Below are positions 1-8,967 of a stretch of 64,000 nucleotides of DNA, in pieces. How positions within the stretch are numbered: the stretch's first letter is position 1; each line of letters opens with the position of its first letter. The stretch is from Corynebacterium tuberculostearicum SK141 (GTDB lineage Bacteria; Actinomycetota; Actinomycetes; Mycobacteriales; Mycobacteriaceae), in NCBI RefSeq assembly GCF_000175635.1, contig NZ_ACVP01000023.1, positions 124,001-188,000 of the forward strand, in the 5' to 3' direction. The translations under genes were made by a program, and so were the position numbers. Below the pieces are notes generated by a model, which was not told where the DNA came from, made no database searches, and saw only the letters and a program-made list of their open reading frames with translations.

Positions 1-1
1 G

Positions 2-511
2 GCGCTGTACCGGCTGTGTGCCGGCGGGTGGACCACCCGCACAACCATGGCGTTTTTTACCGTTATGGTCCTGCTGCTCATCGCGACGAATAAGGTTTTC
101 TCCCCGCAATACATCGTCTGGCTGGGCCCCTTGCTTGCCGTGGTGATCCGCCAGCGCCTTCCGCAAGAATTCGCCCCCTTGCGGATATTCCAAGGCTTGT
201 TAGCGTCCTGCACCATTATCGCCGCCGTGCTGGGCACCTTGGTCTACCCATTCAACTATGACTACATCTGGAACCACGTGGGCGAGAACATGTTCGCCGT
301 CTACCTATTGGTAGCCCGCAATATCCTCATCGTTGTCATGGCCATCATCGGACTTGTCTGGTTTGCAGTCGAGGTGGCTCTGGCTTCGAAGATCGAGCAG
401 GCGCAGATGCAGCAGCAAGCGCCTAACGCCCCGGAGGAAGACCCGGCCGCTAGCACCGAGGCGAAGCCGGTATTCCGCCGCCGACGCGGCCGGCACGCAC
501 TTGCGTCCTGA
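2..511 (+). CDS. GT87 (DUF2029)-type membrane glycosyltransferase, C-terminal part
   Basis: The reading frame is open from the first base, so the gene starts outside the window and only about the last 169 residues are visible. They contain hydrophobic membrane segments and the K-V-F-S-P-Q-Y-I-V-W-L-G-P motif near visible residue 25, typical of the C-terminal half of GT87/DUF2029 polyprenyl-phosphate-dependent mannosyl- or arabinosyltransferases of Corynebacteriales. The tail after the last membrane segment is hydrophilic, with a Gln/Ala/Glu-rich stretch and an Arg cluster (F-R-R-R-R-G-R), likely cytoplasmic. A second GT87 protein lies at 11993-13144. The gene is convergent with the PIM operon, and a role in cell-envelope glycan assembly is inferred. 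The exact sugar and acceptor cannot be told from this fragment. Confidence 0.75.
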   Translation, partial: ALYRLCAGGWTTRTTMAFFTVMVLLLIATNKVFSPQYIVWLGPLLAVVIRQRLPQEFAPLRIFQGLLASCTIIAAVLGTLVYPFNYDYIWNHVGENMFAVYLLVARNILIVVMAIIGLVWFAVEVALASKIEQAQMQQQAPNAPEEDPAASTEAKPVFRRRRGRHALAS

Positions 512-531
512 AATTGAGGTAGAACTGCTGC

Positions 532-993
532 CTACTCGGCCAGCATATAGTCAAAATATTCCGGCAGCTTCGCGGTGCCGCCCAGATGAAAGAGCCGTAC
601 CGCAGGTCGCAGACGCAGCGCCCGAGTGTCGCTGACCGCCTCATTGTAGAAGCGGTGGGCAAGTTGGATGCGGCCCTCGGCGTCGGCAAGCGCGGCCGGG
701 CGACGGTCCGCAGGAAACTCCCGCACGATGGCGGCAGATAGTTCCCGCTCGGCCATCGTGCGCGGTTCGAAGTGTCCTTGATAGAGCTCGGTAGATTCCG
801 CCCGCTGAGCTAGCGCCGCGAGCTCTGGTGCAACGGCCGCTGTCACCGCTGCCCTGCGGTCTAGTGCCGCCTGTAGCTGGGCCAGCGAGGCATCAGTGCG
901 GATGTGCAGCGAGTTAAGCCGCTGGGCGGTAAAAAGCGCCCACAAACCTACGATGATAAGTAGGAAGAGGACTAGGGCAATTTCTATGGCCAT
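532..993 (-). CDS. LemA-like membrane protein of the PIM operon
   Basis: The product has 153 residues: one N-terminal membrane segment (about 3-21), then a helical region beginning T-A-Q-R-L-N-S-L-H-I-R-T-D. It resembles the N-terminal part of the actinobacterial membrane proteins found after pimA (Rv2609c position in Mycobacterium), which I recall as carrying a C-terminal Nudix domain. No Nudix box (G-x5-E-x7-R-E) is visible here, so this looks like a Nudix-less version. The R-F-Y-N-E-A-V-S-D segment is LemA-like. The start ATG overlaps the pimA stop (TGATG), which indicates translational coupling as the last gene of the thrS-HIT-pgsA-patA-pimA operon. Function unknown. It contains one exact copy of the 14-bp repeat at 679-692. 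Confidence 0.7.
   Translation of the reverse strand: MAIEIALVLFLLIIVGLWALFTAQRLNSLHIRTDASLAQLQAALDRRAAVTAAVAPELAALAQRAESTELYQGHFEPRTMAERELSAAIVREFPADRRPAALADAEGRIQLAHRFYNEAVSDTRALRLRPAVRLFHLGGTAKLPEYFDYMLAE
679..692 (+). repeat. 14-bp repeat, exact copy 1
   Basis: GGCGTCGGCAAGCG inside the LemA-like gene; read on the gene strand it encodes A-L-A-D-A. Confidence 0.8.
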
Positions 994-2096
994 CAACGCT
1001 TTACCCTCACCTTGGTACCGTCTTGGACAGTCTCGTAGACCTGCATCACGGCCGCCGCTACATGGTCCCAATCATAGGTGCTGGCGCGTTGGACGCCATT
1101 GCGCACCAACTGGGCCCGATACTCGGCATCATCAAGCACCTCGTTGAGGACGCGAGCCAGATCCTCGCTGTCTTCATTGCGAAAGAGTGCGCCGGCAACC
1201 TCGTCGGAATCGGCATTGCACACCGCACGGAAGGCTTCCAGATCGGAAGCAACGACAGCTGCGCCGGCCGCCATGGCCTCTACCAGCACGATGCCGAAGC
1301 TTTCGCCACCGGTATTGGGGGCCACGTAGACATCGGCACGGCCCAGGATTTCTGCCTTTTCGGCGTCGCTGACCCGGCCTACAAAATCCACACCCTCGAC
1401 CTCGCGGGCGCGGCCACCGCCCATGATGGTTACACGGATATCGTGGTGTACTTGGCGGAGCGCGCTCAGCAGGATATCGAGGCCCTTGCGCGGTTCATCC
1501 AACCGTCCCAAGAAGACAACTTCCAAGGGATCGCCGGGGGCTTTGGCCGGGCTGCGGCGCCGAGCCTGCGCGTAGACCGATGTATCCACGCCGTTGGGAA
1601 TGAGCACCGGGTCGCCGCCCAATTGCTCCACCTGCCACCGCCGCGCCATATCGGATACCGCGATGCCGCCGCGGATCTTTTCCAAGAAGGGAACGAGGAA
1701 TGGTTTGGCCAGAGTCAGCACCAGGGAGCTCGATGCAGAGGCGTGATAGGTCGCCACCAGTGGGCCTTGGGCCACGGCCAGCGCGGTCATGGAAAAGCTC
1801 GGGGAGTTAGGCTCATGGATGTGCAAGACATCGAAGTCGCCCTGCTTGATGAATTGCTTTACCTTGCGTGTTACGTGGGGTCCCACGGACAGGCGCGCCA
1901 CCGAACCGTTATACGCGATGGGGAAAGCCGGCCCTCCCTTGACTACGAAATCTGGCAGCTGGGTGGATTCCGCAGCGGGGCCAATGACCTGAACGTGGTG
2001 CCCTTGCTCAATGAAAACTGTGGCTAGATCAAGGATATGGGCTTGAACTCCACCTGGTTCATCGAAGGAATAGGGGCACACGATTCCTATGCGCAC
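993..2096 (-). CDS. pimA: Phosphatidyl-myo-inositol mannosyltransferase PimA
   Basis: A 367-residue GT-B fold enzyme of family GT4. It transfers the first mannose from GDP-mannose to the 2-position of phosphatidylinositol on the inner face of the membrane, starting PIM, lipomannan and lipoarabinomannan synthesis. Visible features are the N-terminal G-I-V-C-P-Y-S-F-D-E-P-G-G-V-Q loop, H-I-H-E-P-N-S-P-S near residue 95, and the C-terminal G-R-L-D-E-P-R-K-G-L and E-S-F-G-I-V-L-V-E (E-x7-E) sugar-nucleotide motifs. The GTG start overlaps the upstream stop (TAGTG); the longer frame upstream lies inside patA and is rejected. Position directly after the acyltransferase and PI-phosphate synthase genes strongly supports PimA over other GT4 enzymes. 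Confidence 0.92.
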   Translation of the reverse strand: MRIGIVCPYSFDEPGGVQAHILDLATVFIEQGHHVQVIGPAAESTQLPDFVVKGGPAFPIAYNGSVARLSVGPHVTRKVKQFIKQGDFDVLHIHEPNSPSFSMTALAVAQGPLVATYHASASSSLVLTLAKPFLVPFLEKIRGGIAVSDMARRWQVEQLGGDPVLIPNGVDTSVYAQARRRSPAKAPGDPLEVVFLGRLDEPRKGLDILLSALRQVHHDIRVTIMGGGRAREVEGVDFVGRVSDAEKAEILGRADVYVAPNTGGESFGIVLVEAMAAGAAVVASDLEAFRAVCNADSDEVAGALFRNEDSEDLARVLNEVLDDAEYRAQLVRNGVQRASTYDWDHVAAAVMQVYETVQDGTKVRVKR

Positions 2097-3040
2097 TAGC
2101 TCTCCCCTTCCTGCGATGGCCCGGTGTGGCGGGCATTGCGGGCTTCTTTGCCCGCCCGCGCTTGCCGACGCCTCTCTATGTCCACATTCCACTGCGGCTG
2201 CAGCATATGCCAATCCTCCGGGTGGCGGCGGATATTGGCGGCGAAGCCATCGGCCATGCGCTGAGTTGTCTCCTGCAGGTCCGTTACCTCGAGCTCAGGA
2301 GACACAGAGAGCCCCCAGCCCTCGCCCTCAAACCACGAGTGCACCACGTGCAGGGCGGCGCCGGTCTCTATAGCAAGCTGTGCGGGACCGGCGGCCATAT
2401 TGGCCTTTTCCCCCATGAAATCCACGGTAACGCCGCTTCGGGTCAGGTCGCGCTCAGCCAGCAGGCAGACCACGCCACCGGCTTCCAGCACCTCTTTGAG
2501 GCGGGCAAAAGGCGAGGATTCGCCGCCGGTGAGGGGAAGAACCTCAAAGCCAAGGGTTTCGCGGTAGTCCACAAAGGCGTCGAAAAGCACTGCGGGCTTA
2601 AGGCGCTCCGCAACGGTGGTGAACTGCCCATAATGGCCAACGAGGAAGACGCCCGCCATATCCCAATTCCCGGAATGCGGCAACGCCAAAATGGTGCCGC
2701 GCCCGGATTGAGCCGAAGCATCAAAATGCTCGAGGCCTTCCAAGCCACTGAGCAAGCGCTCATGCAGCCCGGCATCACCGTGGATGGCTGGCAGGCGGAA
2801 GGCCTCCATCCAATAGCGCATATAGGAGCGCACGGAATCGCGCACCAACGCGCGGGTAACGTTTTCTGGGCCTACCACGCGCGCCAGGTTGCGGCGCAAG
2901 CCCTCCATTCCGCGACCGTTGCCGCTTGCGTAGTCCGCACCCCAGCGAAAAAGCGTGCGCGCGATGGGCTCGGGCAGACGGCGCACCACCTTCCACCCCG
3001 CGAGGTAACCCGCCGCGGAGAGGTCTTCTTTGTCCCACAT
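2096..3040 (-). CDS. patA: Phosphatidylinositol mannoside acyltransferase (PatA type)
   Basis: A 314-residue lysophospholipid-acyltransferase-like protein of the LpxL/HtrB superfamily. The catalytic H-x4-D motif is seen as H-S-G-N-W-D near residue 122. In mycobacteria and corynebacteria the enzyme palmitoylates the mannose added by PimA. It lies between pgsA and pimA, as in the Mycobacterium Rv2613c-Rv2609c operon, and its stop overlaps the pimA start. The ATG is preceded by an AGGAGG-type site in the 39-bp gap after pgsA. The C-terminus is basic, with E-R-R-R-Q-A-R-A-G-K. An exact copy of the 14-bp repeat lies in the last 80 bases of the gene. Confidence 0.88.
   Translation of the reverse strand: MWDKEDLSAAGYLAGWKVVRRLPEPIARTLFRWGADYASGNGRGMEGLRRNLARVVGPENVTRALVRDSVRSYMRYWMEAFRLPAIHGDAGLHERLLSGLEGLEHFDASAQSGRGTILALPHSGNWDMAGVFLVGHYGQFTTVAERLKPAVLFDAFVDYRETLGFEVLPLTGGESSPFARLKEVLEAGGVVCLLAERDLTRSGVTVDFMGEKANMAAGPAQLAIETGAALHVVHSWFEGEGWGLSVSPELEVTDLQETTQRMADGFAANIRRHPEDWHMLQPQWNVDIERRRQARAGKEARNARHTGPSQEGES
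2159..2172 (-). repeat. 14-bp repeat, exact copy 2
   Basis: GGCGTCGGCAAGCG on the minus strand near the 3' end of patA, in a frame giving R-R-R-Q-A-R, unlike the other coding copies. Confidence 0.8.
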
Positions 3041-3079
3041 GGTGTTACAACCTCCTGGTTTTAGGTGGTGCAGTATGAG

Positions 3080-3685
3080 CTACTGCTGCTCCTGGCGGGC
3101 GGCGATAACCATACGTTGGCACACGGTAAAGACGGAGCCCACGGCCAAGATCCACAGCGCAACCTCAATGGCATGCGGTACTCCTAGGCCTTCGAGGCCG
3201 ATGCCGCCCAGGGCCAAAATAAGCCGCTCGGGACGCTCGATAAGGCCGCCGACCATCTTGAATCCGGACGCTTCTCCCCTAGCCTTGATATAGGAAATGA
3301 CCTGGGAACATACCAAGGTGACAAAGCAGGCAATGACCGTGATGCGGGAAGAATCCGCAGAATAAATCAGCCACCATGCAATAGCACTGAACAATGCGCC
3401 ATCGGTGATGCGATCACAGGACGCATCCAAGGTCGCACCAAAGGCAGTAGCCTTGCCGCTCAGGCGCGCCATGGTGCCGTCGAGCATGTCGAAAGCGGCG
3501 AAGAGACCGGACAGGACCGCAGCGAAAAAGAGGTGGCCGGTAGGAATAAGGATCACCGAAATCGCAATGGTGACGATGGTGCCCACAACCGTGACCACAT
3601 TCGGGGTCAGGCCCAGCTTCAAAAAGGCCTTCGCTATAGGTTCCACCACCACGGCGGCGGGCTTTCGCCCATGCACGCTAAGCAC
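3080..3685 (-). CDS. pgsA: Phosphatidylinositol phosphate synthase (CDP-alcohol phosphatidyltransferase)
   Basis: A 201-residue integral membrane enzyme that joins CDP-diacylglycerol and inositol-1-phosphate. The full CDP-alcohol phosphatidyltransferase signature D-x2-D-G-x2-A-R-x8-G-x3-D-x3-D is readable around residues 68-94 (D-M-L-D-G-T-M-A-R, then G-A-T-L-D-A-S-C-D). About six membrane helices follow the family pattern. The GTG start was chosen because an AGGAGG lies six bases upstream; a start further upstream would run deep into the HIT gene. The gene overlaps the HIT gene by eight bases. Context identifies the inositol-specific enzyme rather than the phosphatidylglycerol-phosphate synthase. 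Confidence 0.9.
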   Translation of the reverse strand: MLSVHGRKPAAVVVEPIAKAFLKLGLTPNVVTVVGTIVTIAISVILIPTGHLFFAAVLSGLFAAFDMLDGTMARLSGKATAFGATLDASCDRITDGALFSAIAWWLIYSADSSRITVIACFVTLVCSQVISYIKARGEASGFKMVGGLIERPERLILALGGIGLEGLGVPHAIEVALWILAVGSVFTVCQRMVIAARQEQQ

Positions 3686-4277
3686 GCGAATCCTCCTCTT
3701 CCATCTCGCGCCATCCTTCTGCCAGCACGCGGCGCGTATCCTGCAGAAGCTGCGGTAATACCTTAGTCCCATCGAGGACAGTCATAAAGTTACTATCCCC
3801 GGGCCACCTTGGCACCACATGCAGGTGCAGGTGATCTCCTACCGAGCCGCCCGAAGCGCGACCCAGGTTCAGGCCCACATTGATGGCTTCTGGGTGCGAA
3901 ACCCGTTTGAGCACCCGGACGGCCTTTTGCGCGAAGGCCATCAACTCCTGAGATTCCTCTTGCGTGAGGTTCTCCAGCTGCGATTCCTTGCGATACGGCA
4001 CAACCATGAGGTGCCCGGCGTTGTACGGAAACAGGTTCAGCAATGCATAGACGGACTTGCCTCGAGCAATGATGAGCCCGTCTTCGTCGCTCCCCTGTGG
4101 GGCTTCTACGAAGGGGTCTTTAGAACGCTTGGCAATATAGGCCATGCGATAAGGAGCCCATAACCGCTCTAGGCGGTCCGGCTCGCCAGCGCCTGAGTCA
4201 ACGAAGGTCTCCTCCGCAGCTTGGTTTTCAGCGACGGCGGAGCTGTCGGTTTCGTGTGTCTCTTTAGCGTCGGGCAC
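3678..4277 (-). CDS. HIT-domain nucleotide phosphorylase/hydrolase (Rv2613c type)
   Basis: A 199-residue histidine-triad protein. The H-x-H-x-H motif is visible as [12 protein letters not shown] near residue 155, and the N-terminal body has [10 protein letters not shown] followed by a D-G-L-I-I-A-R segment. The Mycobacterium homologue at the same operon position is an Ap4A phosphorylase, so dinucleoside polyphosphate turnover is likely. The first 35 residues are Glu/Ala-rich and probably disordered. Translation starts at GTG, and the start lies 14 bases inside the 3' end of thrS, implying coupling. Confidence 0.85.
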   Translation of the reverse strand: MPDAKETHETDSSAVAENQAAEETFVDSGAGEPDRLERLWAPYRMAYIAKRSKDPFVEAPQGSDEDGLIIARGKSVYALLNLFPYNAGHLMVVPYRKESQLENLTQEESQELMAFAQKAVRVLKRVSHPEAINVGLNLGRASGGSVGDHLHLHVVPRWPGDSNFMTVLDGTKVLPQLLQDTRRVLAEGWREMEEEDSRA

Positions 4278-6327
4278 TGATGAGCTCTTCGGTCGGCTGC
4301 TCGTTGTTGCGCTCTGCTACCCATGCGGCGATGAGCTCCACAGCTTCCTTTACCGGCACACCATTGACCTGGGTGCCGTCGAGGAAGCGGAAGGACACGG
4401 CATCAGCTTCTACGTCGCGCGCGCCAGCCACCAGCATGAACGGAACCTTACCGGTGGTGTGGTTGCGAATCTTCTTCTGCATGCGGTCATCAGAGGTATC
4501 CACATCGGCGCGGATACCCTTCTGACGCAGCTGGGTGGCAACCTCTTCGAGGTGCGGGGAGAATTCGTCAGCCACCGGAATGCCCACCACTTGGTGCGGT
4601 GCTAGCCATGCTGGGAAGGCGCCGGCGTAGTGCTCCAGCAGGACGCCAAAGAATCGCTCGATGGAGCCGAAGAGCGCACGGTGAATCATGATTGGGCGCT
4701 TCTTAGTGCCGTCCGACGCGGTGTATTCCAGCTCGAAGCGCTCCGGCAGGTTGAAGTCCAACTGCACGGTAGACATCTGCCAGGTACGGCCGATGGCGTC
4801 GCGCGCCTGCACAGAAATCTTCGGGCCGTAGAAGGCTGCACCTGCGGGATCCGGAACCAGCTCCAAGCCGGACTTTTCTGCGACCGACTGCAGGATAGAC
4901 GTAGAGCGCTCCCAGATCTCATCGGAACCGACGAACTTATTCGGGTCCTTGGTAGAAAGCTCCAGGTAGAAGTCAGACAGGCCGTAGTCCTTCAGCAAGG
5001 AAATGATGAAGTCGAGGACCTTGGTTAGCTCTTCTTCCAGCTGCTCTTCGGTGCAGTAGATGTGGGCATCGTCCTGGGTAAAGCCGCGGGCACGGGTCAG
5101 GCCGTGGACCACGCCAGACTTTTCGTAGCGGTAGACGGTACCGAACTCAAATAGACGAAGCGGGAGCTCGCGGTAGGAACGGCCACGGGATGCAAAAATC
5201 AGGTTGTGCATCGGGCAGTTCATGGGCTTGGCGTAGTAGTCCTGCGGCTCCTTGACGGTATTGCCCTCTTCGTCATACTCGCCATCGAGCTGCATCGGTG
5301 GGAACATACCGTCGGCGTAGAAGTCCAGGTGGCCAGACTTCTTGAATAGGTCACCCTTGGTGATATGCGGGGTATTAACAAAGGAGTACCCAGCCTGGAC
5401 GTGGCGGTTGCGAGAGTGGTTTTCCATCTCCATGCGCACGGTCGCGCCATTCGGGTGGAATACCGGGAAGCCGGAGCCAATCTCATCCGGGAAGGAGAAG
5501 AGATCTAGTTCCTGACCCAGGCGGCGGTGGTCGCGCTTTTCAGCCTCTTCCACCATGGTCTGGTAGGCCTCCAGCGCCTCCTTGGACTCAAAAGCGGTGC
5601 CGTAAATGCGCTGCAGGCCAGCCTTGGACTGGTCGCCGCGCCAGTAGGCAGCAGAAGAACGGGTCAGGGTGAAAGCCGGGATGTACTTGGTGGTCGGTAC
5701 GTGCGGTCCGCGGCAGAGATCGAACCACTCTACTTCCCCGGTGCGCGGGTTGATGTTGTCATAGTGGGTGAGATCGCCGGAACCGACTTCTGCGGCCTCG
5801 TCGGAGTCAGGGTCAACATTGCCCTTGTCCTGGACCAGCTCGAGCTTGAAGGGCTCCTCGGCGAGGGCCTTTTCCGCTTCCTCAGCAGATTCGTAGACGT
5901 GGCGCTCGAAACGCTGGCCGCCCTTGATGATCTTCTTCATGCGCTTTTCAATCGCCTTGAGATCTTCCGGCGTGAAAGGCTCGGCGGTCTGGAAATCGAA
6001 GTAGAAGCCATTCTCAATGGCCGGGCCGATGCCCAGCTTAGTGCCGGGGAATTCGGCCTGCACGGCCTGGGCCATAACGTGGCCACAGGAGTGGCGGATG
6101 ACGGCGCGGCCGTCTTCCTCGCTGGCGGCAACCGGGGTAAAGGTGGACTCCGTGTCTGGGGTGTGCGACAAATCAAAGAGAGTGCCGTCCTCACCGCGAA
6201 CGACTACGACAGCCTCAGGGCCCTTATTGGGAAGGTTGAGCTCTCGCATTGCTGCGCCCACGGCCTGGCCGGCGGGCACGGTGAAGGAATCGTAATTGAC
6301 CGGTACTGCGGGGATGAGTTCCGCCAT
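4264..6327 (-). CDS. thrS: Threonyl-tRNA synthetase
   Basis: A 687-residue class II aminoacyl-tRNA synthetase that charges tRNA-Thr. From the N-terminus there is a TGS-like domain (about 1-65), the editing domain with R-H-S-C-G-H-V-M-A (about 78-86), and a catalytic core with zinc-ligand motif M-N-C-P-M-H and class II motif 2 region [10 protein letters not shown]. An anticodon-binding domain follows with H-Q-V-V-G-I-P-V and a late [10 protein letters not shown] segment. Length is normal for the family. It is the first gene of the PIM operon, preceded by a GGAG-type ribosome-binding site. The 77-bp leader is too short for a T-box, and no specifier hairpin is visible. Confidence 0.97.
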   Translation of the reverse strand: MAELIPAVPVNYDSFTVPAGQAVGAAMRELNLPNKGPEAVVVVRGEDGTLFDLSHTPDTESTFTPVAASEEDGRAVIRHSCGHVMAQAVQAEFPGTKLGIGPAIENGFYFDFQTAEPFTPEDLKAIEKRMKKIIKGGQRFERHVYESAEEAEKALAEEPFKLELVQDKGNVDPDSDEAAEVGSGDLTHYDNINPRTGEVEWFDLCRGPHVPTTKYIPAFTLTRSSAAYWRGDQSKAGLQRIYGTAFESKEALEAYQTMVEEAEKRDHRRLGQELDLFSFPDEIGSGFPVFHPNGATVRMEMENHSRNRHVQAGYSFVNTPHITKGDLFKKSGHLDFYADGMFPPMQLDGEYDEEGNTVKEPQDYYAKPMNCPMHNLIFASRGRSYRELPLRLFEFGTVYRYEKSGVVHGLTRARGFTQDDAHIYCTEEQLEEELTKVLDFIISLLKDYGLSDFYLELSTKDPNKFVGSDEIWERSTSILQSVAEKSGLELVPDPAGAAFYGPKISVQARDAIGRTWQMSTVQLDFNLPERFELEYTASDGTKKRPIMIHRALFGSIERFFGVLLEHYAGAFPAWLAPHQVVGIPVADEFSPHLEEVATQLRQKGIRADVDTSDDRMQKKIRNHTTGKVPFMLVAGARDVEADAVSFRFLDGTQVNGVPVKEAVELIAAWVAERNNEQPTEELISARR

Positions 6328-6404
6328 AATCGCGCTCCTTTATGCGCTCGTGCGTCGGCGGCATACCTGGCCGCGTCCGCTATTTAAATTTTCCGATAGC
6401 CATT

Positions 6405-7631
6405 CTACAACCCTGCATGCTCGCAGAGCGATTTTGCCCACCATGACTCGCGCCCGTCGGCATCGCGGGTGCCCGGCGGGCAGAAATACATAGCGGAGCC
6501 AATATGGGTCAGCCACTCGTTCAGCAGGTCCGATTTATCCAAACGGGCCTGGATAGGCTCGAATTGCTTGGTGGGATCTTGCTGATAGCAGATGAAAACC
6601 TGGCCAATATTGGAAAGCTGCCCGTCCTTGCCATCGGGAGCTAACTCATAGCTGTACGGGCGGCGCAGGATGCGCTGCTCTGGATGATCGGCCGGCGGGG
6701 CGGCAACGGCCATGTGCGAGTTTTTATCGATCACTGGCAGGCCGTAGTCATCCACCGCTTCAAAGTCCGCGGCGTCAAACTCTTCTTTACCGGTAAGCGG
6801 GGCACCATTGTCGAGCCTGCGCCCCACTGCATTCTCGCGAGAAGAGCGATCTAGTTTCTCCCAGGTATCCACGTTCATCCGGATGCGGCGCACCACCATC
6901 GCCGTTCCCCCTTTGGCCCACTGCGGGCCCTCATCGATCCAGACTTGCTCTGCGAAGTCTTCTTCGCTGCGCGGATTAACGGTGCCGTCCTTTTGTCCGA
7001 ACATATTGCGCGCGGTGGCGCCCTTTTCCTGGCTGCCATAGGCGTTAATAAAGCCCTGCTGCAACCACTTCACGCTGGCATAGTGCTCACCGGCGCGCAC
7101 CATGTGCCGCAGGGCGTAGGTATTCATCAGTGGGTCATCACAGCAGATCTGCAAGACGATATCGCTTTGTCCCCACTTAGGCTCCAGCGCATCGCGTTTA
7201 AAGGAACGCACATCTTTCAACCACTGGGGCTTGTCCACTCCGAGCAGGTTAAAAACCTCTTCGCCTAGACCGCAGGTGATAGTTAGGTTGGCGGGTTGCT
7301 GCACCATTTCCGGCTCTAGCGTGCCTAGCGGCGGCTCCCCGGTGCACAGCGCGCGGGCGTCCTCGGTCCACAATTTCATCAGGCTGGCAAACCCCCGCTT
7401 GTCGACGCCCCTTTTAAGGTCAAACCCCACCAGGTTCAGGTGCGCCTGCTCTGCAGTAGCAATGCCCGCCTGATGCTCGCCGTCGAAAGCCACGAGGGCG
7501 TCGGCAAGCGCAGGCTGCTCCTGGGCCTCAGCACCCGGGGAAGAACCCTGGTTATTGCAGCCTGCCAACGCGAAGGCGCTAGTCGATACCGCAGCGCCGG
7601 TGAGAAATCCCCTTCTGCTGAATCCAGACAT
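6405..7631 (-). CDS. Tat-exported Dyp-type heme peroxidase (EfeB/DtpA type)
   Basis: A 408-residue dye-decolourising peroxidase. The signal has a twin-arginine motif (S-R-R-G-F-L, residues 5-10) and a lipobox-like L-A-G-C with Cys25, so it is probably exported folded and perhaps lipid-anchored. The family G-x2-D-G motif is G-Q-K-D-G at 212-216. The likely proximal heme ligand is His306 (N-S-H-M-A), followed by I-L-R-R-P-Y-S-Y. It is the last gene after copC and the PCu(A)C lipoprotein, with only two bases to the preceding gene. The layout suggests metal-linked function, such as heme-iron handling or copper-dependent oxidative chemistry outside the cell. EfeB and copper-operon DtpA roles cannot be separated here. 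Confidence 0.9.
   Translation of the reverse strand: MSGFSRRGFLTGAAVSTSAFALAGCNNQGSSPGAEAQEQPALADALVAFDGEHQAGIATAEQAHLNLVGFDLKRGVDKRGFASLMKLWTEDARALCTGEPPLGTLEPEMVQQPANLTITCGLGEEVFNLLGVDKPQWLKDVRSFKRDALEPKWGQSDIVLQICCDDPLMNTYALRHMVRAGEHYASVKWLQQGFINAYGSQEKGATARNMFGQKDGTVNPRSEEDFAEQVWIDEGPQWAKGGTAMVVRRIRMNVDTWEKLDRSSRENAVGRRLDNGAPLTGKEEFDAADFEAVDDYGLPVIDKNSHMAVAAPPADHPEQRILRRPYSYELAPDGKDGQLSNIGQVFICYQQDPTKQFEPIQARLDKSDLLNEWLTHIGSAMYFCPPGTRDADGRESWWAKSLCEHAGL
7497..7510 (+). repeat. 14-bp repeat, exact copy 3
   Basis: GGCGTCGGCAAGCG inside the Dyp peroxidase gene; the gene strand encodes A-L-A-D-A. Confidence 0.8.
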
Positions 7632-7633
7632 AA

Positions 7634-8200
7634 CTAGTGGTTGTGGCCTTCCATACCGTGGCCTGCCATATCGCCGTAGTCCTCATCGCCGGCAGGCATG
7701 CTGCGCGTTTGAATCTCGCCCAGATCGAGCTCTTCGCCGCCCTCTAGCTCCACTTTGAGGTCAAGGGATTCACCGGGAGCGATGTGGTTTTCCATCTCCA
7801 TGAGCATGAAGTGGTCACCACCAGGTGCCAGCTCGTGGGACTCGCCAGCTTTAACTACCAATGGGCTCGACATTTCCTGCATCTTGCCATCGACAGTCTC
7901 ATGCATCTGGTTCACTTTGGCATTGAGGCTGGTGGAAAATCCAGTGATGGTGATGTCCTTGTCGGAATGGTTGACCAGGGTGCCAAAGATGGCGGTCATG
8001 TCCTTGTCCTCATTGGCGCGCACGACAGCATCCTCAAAGGTCAGTTCCTTAGATTCCGCAGCGGAGGATGTTTCCCCTGTGCTAGTGGCAGCATCCGTCT
8101 TCGACTCGGTGGAATCATTTTGGTTTTGCGGTGAGCAACCCGCCAGGGCGAGGCCGGCCACAGTCAAGCCCACAAGGGCGATGCTAGAAATCTTGGACAT
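7634..8200 (-). CDS. PCu(A)C-family copper chaperone lipoprotein
   Basis: A 188-residue lipoprotein with signal peptide and lipobox L-A-G-C (Cys22), then a Ser/Thr/Glu-rich spacer to about residue 50. The copper site follows the H-x-n-M-x-n-H-x-M pattern: His100, Met107/Met110, His130, Met132. This family (DUF461/PF04314) delivers Cu(I) outside the membrane. The extreme C-terminus is His/Met-rich (M-A-G-H-G-M-E-G-H-N-H), a probable additional metal-binding tail. Its ATG shares one base with the copC stop (TAATG), which indicates coupled translation. Confidence 0.9.
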   Translation of the reverse strand: MSKISSIALVGLTVAGLALAGCSPQNQNDSTESKTDAATSTGETSSAAESKELTFEDAVVRANEDKDMTAIFGTLVNHSDKDITITGFSTSLNAKVNQMHETVDGKMQEMSSPLVVKAGESHELAPGGDHFMLMEMENHIAPGESLDLKVELEGGEELDLGEIQTRSMPAGDEDYGDMAGHGMEGHNH

Positions 8201-8766
8201 TATTTTTCACCTTCCGAATCAATGCGACGAGACTTGGCAATAAATAGGGCAACTACTGCGGCAATTGCCAAAACGCCGCCCACACCCAGGATGATTTTCA
8301 GCGCGGTCGGTAGGCCCTCATCCCCATCCTGGGACGCCGAATCAGCTTCAGTCGCCTCGGTGCTCTCGGAGGAGTCACCCTTGACGGAAAATTCCACTCC
8401 CCCGCGGGTAGCGTGTCCGTCCGAAGACGTGATCTGGAAACCCACCTGGTAATTACCCGGCCCAGGGTGGACATCCGCAGGGGTTTCAATGGTGAGATCC
8501 CGCTCATTGAGCTTCGGTTCCTGGCTAAAGAGTTTCTCACCAGTATCCGCGTTGGTCACGGCAAAGGTATTGAAGTCTTCTTTGGGGATACCAGAAAACT
8601 CGAGGGTGATTTCCTTCGGAAACTCGTCGAGTTGGTCGCCGTCTTTGACCGAACCGCCAATAACGGAGTCGTGCGCGAAGGCGGCCGGCATCGACCCGCC
8701 CAGAACTAGTGCTGCAGTGCCGACTGCTGCCGCCGTGCGGCGCAGCCAAGGTACGCGGTAGCCCAT
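8200..8766 (-). CDS. copC: CopC-domain copper-binding protein with C-terminal membrane anchor
   Basis: The product has 188 residues. A signal peptide ends at A-F-A, so the mature protein would begin with His, matching the N-terminal Cu(II)-binding His of CopC proteins. The beta-sandwich CopC domain spans about 33-130, with a late D-G-H-A-T-R-G motif near 120 that supplies another ligand. A Ser/Glu/Asp-rich linker and one membrane helix (about 155-178) followed by K-S-R-R anchor it to the membrane. The start with AAAAGGAG seven bases upstream was preferred over one 48 bases earlier. It heads the copC-PCu(A)C-Dyp operon. Confidence 0.88.
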   Translation of the reverse strand: MGYRVPWLRRTAAAVGTAALVLGGSMPAAFAHDSVIGGSVKDGDQLDEFPKEITLEFSGIPKEDFNTFAVTNADTGEKLFSQEPKLNERDLTIETPADVHPGPGNYQVGFQITSSDGHATRGGVEFSVKGDSSESTEATEADSASQDGDEGLPTALKIILGVGGVLAIAAVVALFIAKSRRIDSEGEK

Positions 8767-8812
8767 AAATAGCTCCTTTTGTGTTGAAAATGCACAAGTT
8801 GAATTGTCAGAC

Positions 8813-8818
8813 ATACTA
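8813..8818 (-). promoter_or_regulatory. Putative -10 element for the copC operon
   Basis: TAGTAT read on the minus strand lies about 47 bases upstream of the copC start and would give a 5' leader of roughly 40 bases. No convincing -35 is visible, as is usual for corynebacterial promoters. No clear DtxR or CsoR operator was recognised nearby. Confidence 0.4.
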
Positions 8819-8967
8819 GCCGCGCGGTTTGCCGGAGCGGCAATCGCGATAAGCAGCGCGTCGAGTCATATGTCGGGCTGTAGTGCGCACAAGTTCCCCG
8901 CCTTGAATAAAAAGAGGCATTTATCACTATTTAAGGAATGCCAACTCAATGATTGGAGCTGGCTCCC

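Noticed and set aside
6328..6404. T-box or other riboswitch in front of thrS
   Set aside because: The gap is only 77 bases and shows neither the T-box sequence nor a specifier or terminator hairpin.
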